Both the position numbers and the translations under genes were made by a program. Source: Erpobdella octoculata (lineage: Eukaryota > Annelida > Clitellata > Hirudinida > Erpobdellidae). From it: DNA of 64,000 bases. Shown here in pieces: positions 1-12,570 of this stretch. Every line of letters starts with the position of its first letter. Position 1 is the stretch's first letter. The notes beneath the pieces were generated by a model. That model saw nothing but the letters and a program-made list of their open reading frames with translations, did no database searches and was not told where the DNA came from. The stretch is from contig OZ022242.1 in assembly GCA_963978895.1 (NCBI GenBank), positions 14,352,907 through 14,416,906 of the forward strand. The letters run 5' to 3'.

Positions 1-1
1 C

Positions 2-163
2 AGAACCACGACGTTCGGACCGAGGACATTTGTAGTCGCCTGCCCAGTTACGTGGAACAACCTGCCGGAGGTACTTACCGACCCTGTAAATGCATACAGC
101 CTTTCTGTTTTTAAGAAGAAGCTCAAGACCTTTTTGTTCTCTCGAATGCTAAATAGAATTTGA
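2..163 (+). pseudogene. CR1/jockey-type LINE reverse transcriptase, extreme C-terminus
   Basis: An open frame of 53 codons enters from the window edge and ends in TGA. It reads RTFVVACPVTWNNLPEVL then SVFKKKLKTFLF. This matches the hallmark end of CR1/jockey-clade RT proteins, where a G-[DP]-R-[ST]-F-x-V-A-x-P-x-x-W-N-x-L-P block is followed by F-K-x-x-L-K-T-x-L-F. A short trailer follows (164 to about 284). It has a small dyad (tctgagaaa/tttttagaga) and ends in an AATAAT-rich tail, as expected for a non-LTR 3' end. The rest of the element lies before the window. A related copy is at 46.4-47.9 kb. Confidence 0.75.
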
Positions 164-584
164 CTTTTTAAATTTTGACATTAGATTCATTTGTTTTTCA
201 TTTTGGCGCTGTTTGCCCCGTGCTCTGAGAAAATTTATTTTTAGAGAACACGTTAATAGCATAATAATAAAATAATAATCTGAAATTATTTGGGTTTTTC
301 ATATGAATAATTGGCAAAATTACTTTTTCAATAGTTGTTCATCAGAGAACAGATTGAATGGTTCAATCCTTTTGTGATTTTATAGATATTTCAAACCAAC
401 ATTGGACTATGTTTCGGATAGAATGACTGAAAAACCAAAAATTCTGACATTTTCATTTAAAAATGGCTTATTTATTTATTTATTTATTTATTGGTACACG
501 AACAGAGGGACCCAAAGGGCCACTAATACTGTTCGGACAGAACACAATAAAAACTAAAGAAAAACAAAACAAAATAAACCGTCT

Positions 585-940
585 GATGTGAGGCGACGAG
601 CCAGGCAAAAGTAGAACAGAAGAGTTGTGTTCAAAATATAAACTATATGACTATATATGAATATTAACTAATACATAATAGATGGATTAGTAACAACAAG
701 GTAATCAGATAAATATTTGTATTTAGATCTAGGTACCAGATAGATACTAGTTTTTAAATGAGGATGTGAGGCGACGAGCCAGGCAAAAGTAGAACAGAAG
801 AGTTGTGTTCAAAATATAAACTATATGACTATATATGAATATTAACTAATACATAATAGATGGATTAGTAACAACAAGGTAATCAGATAAATATTTGTAT
901 TTAGATCTAGGTACCAGATAGATACTAGTTTTTAAATGAG
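585..940 (-). repeat. 178-bp tandem duplication inside the LINE 3' UTR
   Basis: Units 585-762 and 763-940 are almost identical, each beginning gatgtgaggcgacgagcc. The sister copy at 29.8-30.6 kb has a single unit, so the duplication arose after or during insertion of copy 1. The boundary carries a short GATGT microhomology. Confidence 0.85.
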
Positions 941-978
941 GATGTCACAGAAGGAGTAATAATAGAGCAATCAAATAT

Positions 979-1941
979 CTATTTATATGTGAGAAAGTTT
1001 GATAGGTTGGCTTCCGCTACGAGACATTTAAACCTACTGAGAGTGGTTGAACTGACAATATCGCTAGGCAATTGGTTCCATATATTAATAATACGATTAG
1101 TATAGAAAAATTTGGTAACATCAACTCTATTAAAGACAGATTTTAGCTTGAACTGGTGACCCCTAGTGGAATGATACATGGAGAACTGAAAACTATGTTT
1201 TAAGTCGGAATCAATAAAACCGTTCAAAAAGCTGTAGCACAAACAAAGATCACTGATGAGTCTTCGGTGTTCAAGTGATGGGAGATTGAGAGTTTTGAGA
1301 CTCACCGCATACGGAAGGTTCTTGAGAGCCGGGATCGCCTTGGTAAATCTTTTTTGAATTCTTTCGATATCGTCAATAAGATATCGGTGATGAGGATTCC
1401 ACACCTGCAAGCAATACTCCAGAAGAGGTCGAACATATGTGCAAAAGGCTTGCTTAAGCAAATCTGGATCTTTAGATGTAAATGATTTAATGATGAGACG
1501 CGATCTCACAGACGCAACATGAACGATATTTGCCACGTGATATTTGAAACTCAGGCTAGCATCCACAATCACTCCTAGGTCTCTGATATGATCAACGTTC
1601 TTTAGTTGGTAAGAGTCAATGGTGTAGATGGGAGATTTAAGTTTTGCACCTGCGGGACCAAAAATAGAGAGAACAAGACATTTTTCCTGTGCCAAGTTCA
1701 ACTGCCAGTCTTTGCTCCATACCAGCAAGTGGTCAATTGCCTTCTGTAAGTTGTTGGCATTAGGCTGGACAGGTGCATACAGTTTGATGTCATCGGCAAA
1801 TGGTTTGACTGAGATCGATCCCAACTCCACACTATCTGTAACATCGTTAATATAGATCAGGAACAGAGTTGGACCGAGAACACTGCCTTGCGGAACCCCG
1901 CTTGTAACAGCTCTTGGCTCAGAGCTCTTGGCTTTGTCTAA
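979..1941 (-). pseudogene. LINE reverse transcriptase fragment (palm to C-terminus)
   Basis: The frame stays open for about 320 codons, starting just after an in-frame TAG at 1,942-1,944, and has no authentic start. Near its beginning is the RT block SGVPQGSVLGPTLFLIYIND (RT motif B), followed by the catalytic FADD box (residues about 48-51). The thumb region follows (YVRPLLEYCLQVWNPH, then RIQKRFTKAI) and the CR1/jockey C-terminal block NIWNQLPSDIV. The endonuclease domain and the N-terminal half of the RT are missing, so this is a dead 5'-truncated copy. It is a LINE pseudogene rather than a host gene. Confidence 0.85.
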
Positions 1942-1944
1942 CTA

Positions 1945-3656
1945 GCACACAATTTTGTTTACTTTGTTAAAACTCTAAATTTTTGAATTTTAAGTAAAAC
2001 TATTCTGCTTTTTGAACTCAAACATGATTTTAGTGTTTTAAATACTTTTGTTGTTTGATATTTTAAAAAATTGATTTTAAAATTAAGCTGAAAAAATTCC
2101 AAAAAACCTCCCTGAAAAAATCATAGTTGCTCCACTGGCTGTTAATGTGACTGACTCAAGTCGAAATAAATATGACTGAAGTCGGTACATAAGTCGCATC
2201 AATATGACTTGAACTCCGACTTGAACAAATATGAATGACGTTGACACCTTGTTGACGGCAACTCCAAGGCTAAATACGATGATTGTCATCTGTTGCAGAG
2301 ATGATGCCGTTCTAGTTATGGCGAAATTTTGTGAATTGATGGATACGTCAAAGATAGAGGCGTGAACAGAACCGAAGGTGCCCGAGCCATATCCGGGGCT
2401 CGGTGAGCCCCCTCCCTAAGGAAATTTTGGAAATAACTTGTGTGAAATATTGAAAAAATACAATTGGTTAATTTTACATGTTTTACATGTTCAAAAATGA
2501 CTAAATTTTGGTGAAATTGTTGTCTTTTCTTTTGCTTTTTGGCGCCCCCAAAGCCTGGCACCCGGGGGCAGATGCCCCTCTCTGCGCTCTTATTGCTACG
2601 CCACTGTTGTCTAGTATATTTTTTTAAGTTAGAAAGACAATTTGTTAATTTTCCGGGACGAGTTTGTTAAAGCATTGCGTGCTTCATAAACGAATGCCGT
2701 CGAAGAACAGAAGAGTTTGGCGAAACAACACTCTTTTTTCTTTTAAGCTGAACTACGTTTTCTACTTAGCTGCTCGCATTTCTCGTTTCTCAGGCGATTT
2801 TTCTGGTCAAAATCTTTTTTTTTGTTTTTCGTTTTGGAAGTTGCTGCTGTTGTTTTTCAAGGCAAACATGCTTCAGAGTAGTAAAAACATTCTTTTCATT
2901 ACCACCTGGTTTTCGCTTTCACTCATGCATAATTATTTCATTTATACCGCGGACCTACTTTTGATATACTTTTATATAAACTAAAAAAATCTGCAATCTT
3001 CTGAAAGACACTGCAATAATTAATAATAATAATAGTGCTGTCATGGTTGTAGTATAATCTATAACAGAATTTAGATTATAATGTCATTACGTCCATGCCT
3101 CCATTACGCGGGCGATCTTCCCGTCCCCCAAGGGTCCTCGGACGGTGGATATGAAACGGCAGAAAAATTAGAAACCATACCTTAAGAGCACCCCTGCTCA
3201 TCTATCAACGTGTCTGTTTCAGACAAGCTTATTTATAATGCAAGGAGAGATTTTCTCGTTGTTTTCGTTGTCCCTGCTGTTTTTGACATGAATGAAGATG
3301 CGCCAGTATGAATTGTAAATCTTCAACAACACCGAAAATCTTCAAATATTTTCAAAATATTCACATGCACAAAAATACATCATTGATTTGATGGCATTCA
3401 GAAGACTTTGAAATTTACAAGTTTATTAAACAAAATTATTTAATATATATGTGTATATACTCTGTCAGTTGAACGCACAGACTAGCAACTTTGACTGACA
3501 ACGTTTTACTGAAATTGAGACGTTCAAGTGTTCAAAACTTTTGAGGAATAAAATAATTGAAATCAATGCGAACGAGGAGGAAAATAAACCAAAAAAATCA
3601 AACTGCCAAGATAAATCTGTTCGACACGGAATCCTACTGACGAACTTCTGATATAT
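1945..3656. other. Non-coding stretch with decayed transposon-like ends
   Basis: AT-rich sequence without a convincing exon. On the minus strand, 2,530-2,610 begins cagtggcgtagcaataag and carries a G/C-rich run (gggggcagatgcc on the plus strand). A similar start, cagtggagcaac, occurs at about 2,128-2,139. Such CAGTGGCG starts are common at ends of hAT or Harbinger-like MITEs, but I could not pair the ends. The open frame at 2,664-2,984 is T-rich and shows no domain. An ATTAAA on the minus strand near 3,440 could serve as a polyadenylation signal for the Ig gene. Confidence 0.35.
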
Positions 3657-3979
3657 TCAAACACAGTTTCGATTACAATTCAAAGACTGACAATGACGAC
3701 TTGAAGACGGGATGTTTGTGACGGAAAGAAACGCGGCTGCTGCGGCGGAAAAGAAGCCGACGAGCGATAAGACGGAAGTTGTGGCCGTTAAGAAACAGTT
3801 GAAGATCTGGACGATCCAGAAGAGGTTTGAGTAAGGTTGATAGCGGCGAGGAGACGCATTGCTCGTCAGGCCACTGCTTCTCATGTTAACGTAGCGACGT
3901 CTGCTCTGCTCTCTAAATAACTCTCTATTCCCAGACATGATGGGACGGACTGGTGTGGAAATTCGGGTGGTTGTCGTTA
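3657..3979 (-). CDS. Ig-superfamily membrane protein, terminal coding exon
   Basis: The 3' splice site has a good branch-point-like gctaact followed by attcaaaacatttcag. The exon starts in phase 1, matching the phase-1 donor of the exon at 5,252-5,381. The joined frame stays open for 107 codons to a TGA at 3,657. It encodes a Thr/Ser-rich stretch (VTTTTRISTPVRP), an Arg-rich hydrophilic segment, and then a hydrophobic run starting NLFWIVQIFNCFL and ending in an AAAAAF tract. That run could be a transmembrane helix or a C-terminal anchor signal. A short Ser/Cys/Asn-rich tail follows. A 40-codon plus-strand frame overlaps it and is taken as a shadow. The splice and phase agreement is the main evidence, because the sequence itself has no recognisable domain. 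Confidence 0.55.
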
Positions 3980-4019
3980 CTGAAATGTTTTGAATAGTTA
4001 GCAATTAAACTAAAAAATA

Positions 4020-4372
4020 TCTGGGGACCGAGGTGGACATGGCTCCAATTTTGGTAACCCAACCCAGCCCAACCCACCACTTTCTTAACCCAACCCAGCC
4101 CACTTGAAACTTTAAATTTTATGACCCAACCCAACCTAACTCACAATTAAATTTTTTTTTAATTAAATTTTTTTTATAGTTTTTTTAACCCAATCCAATC
4201 CAACCCAACCACGCATATGTCAAAAAATTGATCCCAACCCGACCCGACCCAGCCCATGCCCACCTCTGATCTGTGACATATTCTTATAGAAACGATTATA
4301 TATAGAGGAATTAGTAAAAAGATAGAAAAACCTCTACAAACCCCGGGCAACGCCGGGTAAACCAGTTAGTTA
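4020..4372 (+). other. Pyrimidine/purine-skewed stretch ending in a Helitron-like 3' hairpin
   Basis: 4,054-4,265 is rich in repeated aacccaacccag-type words (degenerate AACCC-like). 4,320-4,372 then reads agaaaaacctctacaaac, followed by a hairpin of the form CCCGGG-caacg-CCGGG and a terminal gttagt. The same 3' signature (aaaacctctaaaa, CCGGGCAACGCCGGG, about 10 nt, CTAGT) recurs about ten times in the window and is typical of Helitron 3' ends. Confidence 0.45.
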
Positions 4373-5251
4373 GTTTATAAAAACAAAAAATTTAGTAGTT
4401 TCAGTCCAATGTTATTGAGTCATAATGTTATAAAAAATGATTATAGGATTGTGGTTAGGGCTATCCTATTTATGTACTTACTGGAACCAAAAGAAAACAA
4501 GCAGGATAAGCCAAAAAAGTAAGGAAAGTTGTTGAAGGCTTTAATGGTTTTGTGTTTTGATTTGAAGTTTGGAAATTTGTACATGTGACATTTTTCTAAA
4601 AAGTTGTTTTAGAACTGGAACGGCGATGCTTATTTGCAAAGAAATTCATTTTTAAATTAAATATTTTAAATTTGGTAATAATAGTAATAATATATTTGTA
4701 CACCATACAATAATTCAAAAAGATTTATTTCAATAATTACTAATGCAATGAGAAATATATTTTATTAGTAGGTAATATGAATACAAGTGTAAAATTTAGA
4801 CATGCGAAGTTAACCGAGTTAAAAAAATAGAGACTGGGTGAGCACGCAATTATTTATCTCCATACCAACATTAAGAATCAAAGAAAAAATTATTTGTAGC
4901 GGATTAAATAAAAAAGAAAATTGAAGCTAACAAATTAAAAAATAACATGGCAAAACTTAAATTAACAAGAAGCTTACTAATGTGGCAAAAAATGTTGAAA
5001 GGAAATAAATGCCACAACGTTTCATGTTACAGTGACGACGAAAAGAAACGAGGAAAAGCATAAAACATTTAAAGTATCAACATGATATAAATAAATTTAT
5101 AAATAAATAAAAAATATTGTAAATTCATTATTTAAATTAGAATAAAAAATTGAACATAATTAACAATTATGAAGAGCACATTTATTACGTAGCATAAACA
5201 ATTATAACACACTAAAACATGTAAAATAAAAGAAATAAAGAAAGAATTAAC
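4373..5251. other. AT-rich intron sequence of the Ig gene, no feature seen
   Basis: Lies between the last two coding exons. Long A/T runs and no open frame with domain content. Confidence 0.4.
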
Positions 5252-5381
5252 CCTCAATAAGATCGACTTCTTCCCTCTCGATGGCCACATTGTTCTCAGC
5301 GACCAGAGCGTAAGTTCGGTAGACGCACGGCCTGATGTAGCGGACAAACAATTCCACTCTTGAGAGAATTGCTGACTGCTC
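5252..5381 (-). CDS. Ig-superfamily membrane protein, exon with the end of Ig domain 3
   Basis: 130 bp, entering in phase 0 and leaving in phase 1. The acceptor is the CAG at 5,382-5,384. The proposed donor is G|GTTAAT, just before an in-frame TAA that would end the protein if the donor is not used. The exon reads VELFVRYIRP then YRTYALVAENNVAIEREEV. This is the E-F-G strand part of an Ig fold (x-Y-x-L-V-A-E-N) and continues the domain begun in the exon at 17,344-17,540. The F-strand position that is normally Cys is Leu here. The phase fits the terminal exon at 3,657-3,979. The acceptor lies directly against a 24-bp minisatellite. Confidence 0.75.
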
Positions 5382-5488
5382 CTGTTGTGTGTTGATAATG
5401 ATATCAGGTTGTGTGTTGATAATGATATCAGGTTGTGTGTTGATAATGATATCAGGTTGTGTGCTGATAATGATATCAGGTTGTGGTT
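5382..5488. repeat. 24-bp minisatellite abutting a 3' splice site
   Basis: About 4.5 copies of ggttgtgtgttgataatgatatca, with one T-to-C variant. On the coding (minus) strand each unit supplies a cattatcaac branch-point-like word and a caacacacaac tract. The last unit supplies the CAG acceptor of the exon at 5,252-5,381. Confidence 0.85.
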
Positions 5489-7340
5489 AAACTTGTATTG
5501 GATTATGATGGTGATAAAAAACCAACTGGTTGTAATGTTTTTGTGTGTGTGATAACAATTGGGATATCAACTCGCGATGATTATTCAAGACCAGATGAAC
5601 ACATTCAAAAACCATAGACTACTAATTCTATAAAGTCCTTTGTCTGCAAAGATTGATGTGTTCCTCTTTGAATGCAAAATTTAAAGCAATTAATTATTAT
5701 AAAAATATTTTTTTCCGGAAATCTTTATAATCTCTTCATGACTCTGGTTTGCAGTTTCCTTGATGATGATGATGATTATGATGATGGTGGTGGTAGTGGT
5801 GGTAGTGATGATGATGATGATAATGATGACTAGAAAGATAAAAGTTTCAGTTTTTGAAATCAATGCAAACAGAAGCTTCAGAAATATCTGCCACATTTCC
5901 GTTTCTGATATAACATCTGGAGGGATGAAGAAAATTTGCCTTCGGCTTTTCACTCCCGAATAGTTTTTAACTGCCCTATGAGTTTTTGTCCCATGGGCTT
6001 AATTTTTAGAGGTGGAAATCAAAAGCATAAAACCGAGTAACAACGTTTCCAGAGACAAAAAATGGAATATTTCTTACAGGGGCTCAATTCTCCGGAACAA
6101 AAAGACGTGGAAAATGGAGCAAACTATCCATGAGACACAATTTTGGGAATAAAAAACAGATGTGAATTTTTCCAGCGGTGGAGAAAACTAAGAACAAAAT
6201 ATTACGGAGGCAAACGTTTTCAGGTGTGAAAAAAACGACACAAAAAGACGGGTTGCAAAAAACTGTGGGAGTGAACATCCCCGTAATACATGTGGCTGGC
6301 AGCAAAACAAACAAGATCACATGATTAAGCGCTGGTTTTAGTGCACGCGTAATACTGGCGGTGTTAATAATATAGTTTCAATGCTGTAATATTAAATTTT
6401 CTTTAATCTTAGTTATCAAAAATTAATAATTTTGCCGGATGACTTAGGGGCCAAATGGGATATCTACGACTAGATTAGTATGAATGTTGCCGTGATCGCA
6501 CGTATTAAAATAATATGTAATAATATAGATGTAAACAACTCTTTTTTTGGTGCTAGAAGAAGCACGTTTTTCTCAAATTACATTTTGGAAATCCTAATCG
6601 CTTAAGAAAGAGGGATTTTAAGTAAGTCTGGTCCATTGTTTGCGGCCGCCCAATTAAACGATTCTAATCCATGTTGATTCACGGGACCAGTAGTACTTTT
6701 CTATCTAATTCATAGAAATTCAATACAAACAAGAGGCAAACAATCAAATCAAGGTACAAGTACACAATGAAAGCAGAATTAAAAAACTAACTCAGTTTGA
6801 GTTTAAAGGTTCAAGATGAGAAATTCAAATTAAATTTTAAAAGCTTAGTTGTTAAGAATTGGACGTGTTGCTGACGGAGTTGAATGGTGAAAAATGTGAA
6901 CACGTTGATCAGCATCTGTGCAAATAAATAAACAAAACAAAAACAAAAAAAACAAAATAAATAAATAAACAAAACAAAAACAAAAAAACAAAATAAATAA
7001 ACAAACAAACATACATGCAAACGAACAAACGAACATAAATAAAAAGCACAGAGAATAAAAAGAAATCAAATTAAGAATCTTAATGAGCAGACGTCGTTTT
7101 TGTTCTCCTTTCGTTATTTCACTCCTAATAAACTTATTTTCCTGCCACAAATCTTCTCCACGTGACCCACTGATTTGCAGGTAATGCAGATAAAAATGGC
7201 CTCCAAGCGCGACAGTGAAGAATGAACGTTATCTTGACTCGCGTTAAATATTGACATATGCCATGGCCGACATTAATCTTGGTGTCCAGGGGTCTCTGGT
7301 TGGTTATCTACCCTGATGGTGTTTTCTCCATTAATATAAA
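5489..7340. other. Intron sequence with small simple repeats
   Basis: Contains a GAT/GGT trinucleotide tract at about 5,761-5,832 and an A-rich (acaaaacaaaaa)/(aaataaac) tract at 6,918-7,035. The open frames across them are repeat translations. No exon was recognised. Confidence 0.5.
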
Positions 7341-7354
7341 TGACTAAGGATGAA

Positions 7355-7430
7355 AGGGCACAGTGGTCGACGGGTCTGTGTCTTGTGTCGCCACCTATGC
7401 AGTTCGAAACCTGGAAGGTCAAGGAAAGGT
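7355..7430 (+). repeat. tRNA-derived SINE head or tRNA pseudogene
   Basis: An A-box-like TGGTCGACGGG (7,364-7,374) is followed 37 nt after its start by a B-box-like AGTTCGAAACC (7,401-7,411). These are the internal RNA polymerase III promoter elements in tRNA spacing. The arms do not fold as an intact tRNA by eye, so a decayed SINE or tRNA pseudogene is more likely than a working tRNA gene. Confidence 0.4.
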
Positions 7431-7839
7431 CAGAAAAGAAGACGTTTGAAGAAGATAAATTTGTAGACGAACATTTTTATTTTGTATGAAAAATTTTAAA
7501 GTTGAATGAAAACAGGTTTTGCGCAACAAAAGAAACAATAACAAAATGTTAATGTAGAAAGTAAAAAATTACAAAAATCTTCGTTTTATATCGAAGGGAC
7601 TTCAGCGCATTTTTGAATATTGTATTAAAATGCTCAGCTTTCCTTTTCCTTTATACATTTATAAATGTTAACAATTTAAAAATAGATGAACTAATTTTAC
7701 AATTTTAAAAGAAAATCGTATTTTTCAAAAATATTTCTTGGTGTTTCTTACATTGTTATTAGCATTTGGCTAGGCGCTAAAGGCCAAACAGAAATAGATC
7801 ACAAAAATCTTTTTGAATAATCATTGCTGGTTTTTATTT

Positions 7840-7932
7840 TAATTATCCGTCAAAAATAACGGTCGTTTTCATTTTTATCAAATATAAAAAAAGATATAAA
7901 TATATAAGATATACATTTGCTGGGTCAGCTAG
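7840..7932 (+). mobile_element. Helitron 3' terminus (GGGTCAGCTAG type)
   Basis: The block ends ttgctgggtcagCTAG followed by T. The same terminal words occur on the minus strand at 13.53 kb, next to a real Helitron helicase remnant. Only the 3' end is recognisable, and the 5' limit given is arbitrary. Confidence 0.5.
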
Positions 7933-8150
7933 TATTTTAATATAAATAAACAATAATATTCAAAAAAGAATAAAGACTAATACATATGTTTTAATAATTC
8001 TTTAATCAAAAATAATTACTAAAATATAAAAACAAATAATGTTTAATTTAAGAATTTGAACACTTACTATTGTAAATAATTATAAAAATACAAACTACTA
8101 ATTTAAAAAATTAGAGAGTAGATAAATATTATAATATACAAGTAAAGGAA

Positions 8151-8360
8151 AAAACGAGTTTTTTAACACAAACTTTAATTTAAAATACACTCGATTTAGA
8201 ATTGTTATCCAATATAAAGTTATGCTGAAAGTTTCTGCTTCCTAGCTAGTCAAAAAGCTTGTTAAATTTTACTTGTAAGATTTGCGTGCGGAGAAAGCCA
8301 TATACACACACATACACAGACACAAACAGTGAGTGTAACCTAAATAAACGTTTGTAAAAA
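8151..8360 (+). repeat. Dispersed repeat X, copy 1
   Basis: Contains the words aatacactcgatttagaa, caatataaagttatgctgaaa, ttaaattttacttg and gagaaagcca, a CA-rich microsatellite, then gtaacctaaataaacgtttgt. The same order occurs at 33,671-33,893 (+) and 49,040-49,302 (-). It is non-coding and unclassified. The style (a polymorphic core plus a short microsatellite) resembles internal parts of Helitrons. Confidence 0.7.
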
Positions 8361-8771
8361 CAAAATAGTTTTTACACCAATAGACAGACTCGTTATGCGA
8401 GATATCAAAACGACAAAACCTTCAATTTCGAGGGAACGAATTCTCTTCAAATTTTGAGAGAGTAATTTCAGCTGAACAAAATAAATTTAGTAAAAATTTA
8501 GAAAATATTATTGTTGCTTTAGCTTTTACAACTGTTGCCAGTACCACAATCTAGCTTATTATCCCAAAAACATCAGTTATTTTTATAGAAATTTCAGTAT
8601 AAAAACATGAACAATGAAGAGCCTAATTAATATTGCGCCATTAAACGAGAAAGTTATTAGGGAAATTGTTCATTCATTTTTTCTGCAATCTTGAAGTTCA
8701 ATTTGTTTTTTTTTAAATTGAATTAACTAATCAACTTTTTTTTAATACGGTTTCTGGAAGCGATAAATCAA

Positions 8772-9521
<750 letters not shown>

Positions 9522-9574
<53 letters not shown>
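9522..9574. repeat. (TA)n microsatellite
   Basis: TA repeat between a Helitron 3' end and the next Helitron 5' segment. Confidence 0.95.
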
Positions 9575-10012
<438 letters not shown>

Positions 10013-10036
10013 ATATATATATATATATATATATAT

Positions 10037-10773
<737 letters not shown>

Positions 10774-11423
10774 GTCGCTGCTATTGCCCCGGCAGTTTGC
10801 CGTAGTTGCAATTGGTAAAATTGCTGGTAATCTTTCCCAACGACGGCCGTGTGGCGGATTAATACATAATTTTCGGCATTAATTAACTATAAACACAATG
10901 AAAAGTAAACACTAGTTTAAAAATTATGATAATTAGTATAAATAATTTATTTAAAATGGGAAAATGTCTTATAAAAAATAAATAATGTAATTATAATTTT
11001 AAAAAATTTTACATAGAAAAAATTTGAGTTTTAAGGAAAAGTGTAAACGAAGGAATCGCGTTGCATGTTATATAACGTTATAACTATTACCATGGCGGTA
11101 GGCGCCGGTATGCGATCTTTGATTTGCTATATCTTTATTGATATTATTTTTTACACCATATATTATATTCAAACACAGAATTTGTACCTTTATTTAAAAT
11201 AATAGTGAAATTTAAAAAAAAATATATTGAAATTTTTTATGCGACTACCTAGGATAGGGTTAGGGATATAGTTATAGGTAGGGTTAGGGTTAGGGGTAGG
11301 GTAGGGTTAAGGGTAAGGTAAGGGTAGGATTAGAGTTAGGGGTAGAGATAGGGATTCATTTTAAAAAGGGATTGCAATTTTACAGATTGCAATCACGGCG
11401 AACCGCCGGGGCAATAGCAGCGA
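10774..11423. mobile_element. Inverted-repeat element enclosing a TTAGGG-like tract
   Basis: Left arm 10,774-10,824 begins gtcgctgctattgccccggc. The right arm, 11,374-11,423, is its reverse complement with few mismatches over about 50 bp. Further matches outside the arms are weak. There is no coding sequence. An additional partial arm, tattgccccggctaccggcg, lies near 11,890. It resembles a MITE, but no target duplication was found, so the class is unknown. Confidence 0.55.
11253..11356 (+). repeat. Degenerate TTAGGG-like interstitial tract
   Basis: About 100 bp of tagggttagggttagggg variants (also taaggg, tagag). It is too degenerate and internal to be a working telomere, and it sits inside the inverted-repeat element. 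Confidence 0.8.
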
Positions 11424-12030
11424 CATTATATAAAGTGTCTAGCGGGGTTTACTTCGTTGTTTCTCTCGCCTTTTGTTCTTTATCGTTTTACATAGAAAAA
11501 GTTTTAAAATTTTAAATTAATTTTTTTTTATAACTAATAGTTTGTTTTTTTAAATAAAATTTTATTATAAACTAATTTTAATTCTTTGTTATTCATTTCA
11601 TTCATACGATCATCGTACCTCACCACTCACAACTACGATGTAAATAGTGCTTGGAAGGGTACTACTTACCGTTTTCAAAGTCTCTCAAATTACGATAAAT
11701 GTTTTTTTTTAAATTAAATTTGGTATAAAATTTGTTTTTTTTTAATGTTATTGTAACAAAATAAAAATAATACGACTATTTTTTCGGCACGGGCCGTCCG
11801 TAGGAAAGATTGCCATATGTACATCTTTATTAATTAATTGAAAGATCAATTTTTTTGGCAAAACCGCCTGGACAACAGCACTTTTATCGTTTATTGCCCC
11901 GGCTACCGGCGCTTATTGCCTGGGTAATAGTTATAACGATGTTTTCAGAAAAGAACGTTGCTTATTTGGTAATGTATTGTAATATAGAAAAAACCTGTTG
12001 ATGTATATGAGCGGATTGATCTTTCAATTA

Positions 12031-12033
<3 letters not shown>
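11424..12033. other. AT-rich stretch with a 21-bp inverted repeat
   Basis: No exon seen. TTAATTAATTGAAAGATCAAT (about 11,830-11,850) is repeated inverted at about 12,014-12,034, next to a (TA)n array (12,034-12,093). Confidence 0.45.
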
Positions 12034-12093
<60 letters not shown>

Positions 12094-12096
<3 letters not shown>

Positions 12097-12570
12097 TAGC
12101 GGGGTTACCCGGCGTTGCCCGGGGTTTTTAGAGGTTTTTCTAATGTTTGTCTCTCTCGCTCCCGTTTCCTTCCCCACTTTCCCGTTTTCGTCGCGTTCCC
12201 GGTCGCTTTTCCGCTCTCGGTCGTTTTCCAGCTCCCGGTCGCTTTCCCGCTCAGAAGTTTTGTTATCGATTTTCTCTCTTGCTCGCGTTTCCTTCCAAGC
12301 TTGCTCTTCCGATTCCAGTCGCTTTCCGCGTCCCCGGTCGCTTTCCGCGTTCCCGGTCGCTTTCCCGTTCCCGGTCGCTTTCCCGTTCCCGGTCGCTTTC
12401 CCGTTCCCTGTCGCTTTCCCGTTCCCGCTTGCTCTCCCGTTCCCGGTCATGCTTGCTCTCCCATTCCCGGTCACGGTTGCTCTCCCGTTCCCGTTCACGC
12501 TCATTTTCTCTTTTCCATTCTTTCATAACTTCTGTTAGCCTATAAAACGTAAAATAGATTTGCTAAGACT
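12094..12570 (-). mobile_element. Helitron 3' half with GA-rich minisatellite, minus strand
   Basis: On the minus strand it ends gggcaacgccgggtaacc, cCGCTAG then T. Most of its body is repeats of gggaacgggaaagcgacc (18-bp unit, variable). All three frames on both strands are open there, giving false Arg/Ser- or Arg/Glu-rich proteins. It is head-to-head with the next copy. Confidence 0.75.

Larger units (their letters stand above)
469..1941 (-). mobile_element. 5'-truncated non-LTR (CR1/jockey-like) LINE, copy 1
   Basis: A minus-strand element. It runs from a truncated 5' end near 1,941 through RT coding sequence to a 3' UTR that ends in a (TAAA)n-type tail, seen on the plus strand as repeated TTTA at 469-493. 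A second copy at 29,800-30,559 is nearly identical but shorter at the 5' end, so the family was active recently. Copy 1 differs by a 178-bp tandem duplication in the 3' UTR (585-940). No target-site duplication was identified. Confidence 0.85.

Noticed and set aside
3716..3838. 40-codon plus-strand frame with an Ala tract
   Set aside because: Lies opposite the better supported Ig terminal exon and has no context of its own.
11253..11356. True telomere
   Set aside because: The tract is short, degenerate, internal and enclosed in an inverted-repeat element.
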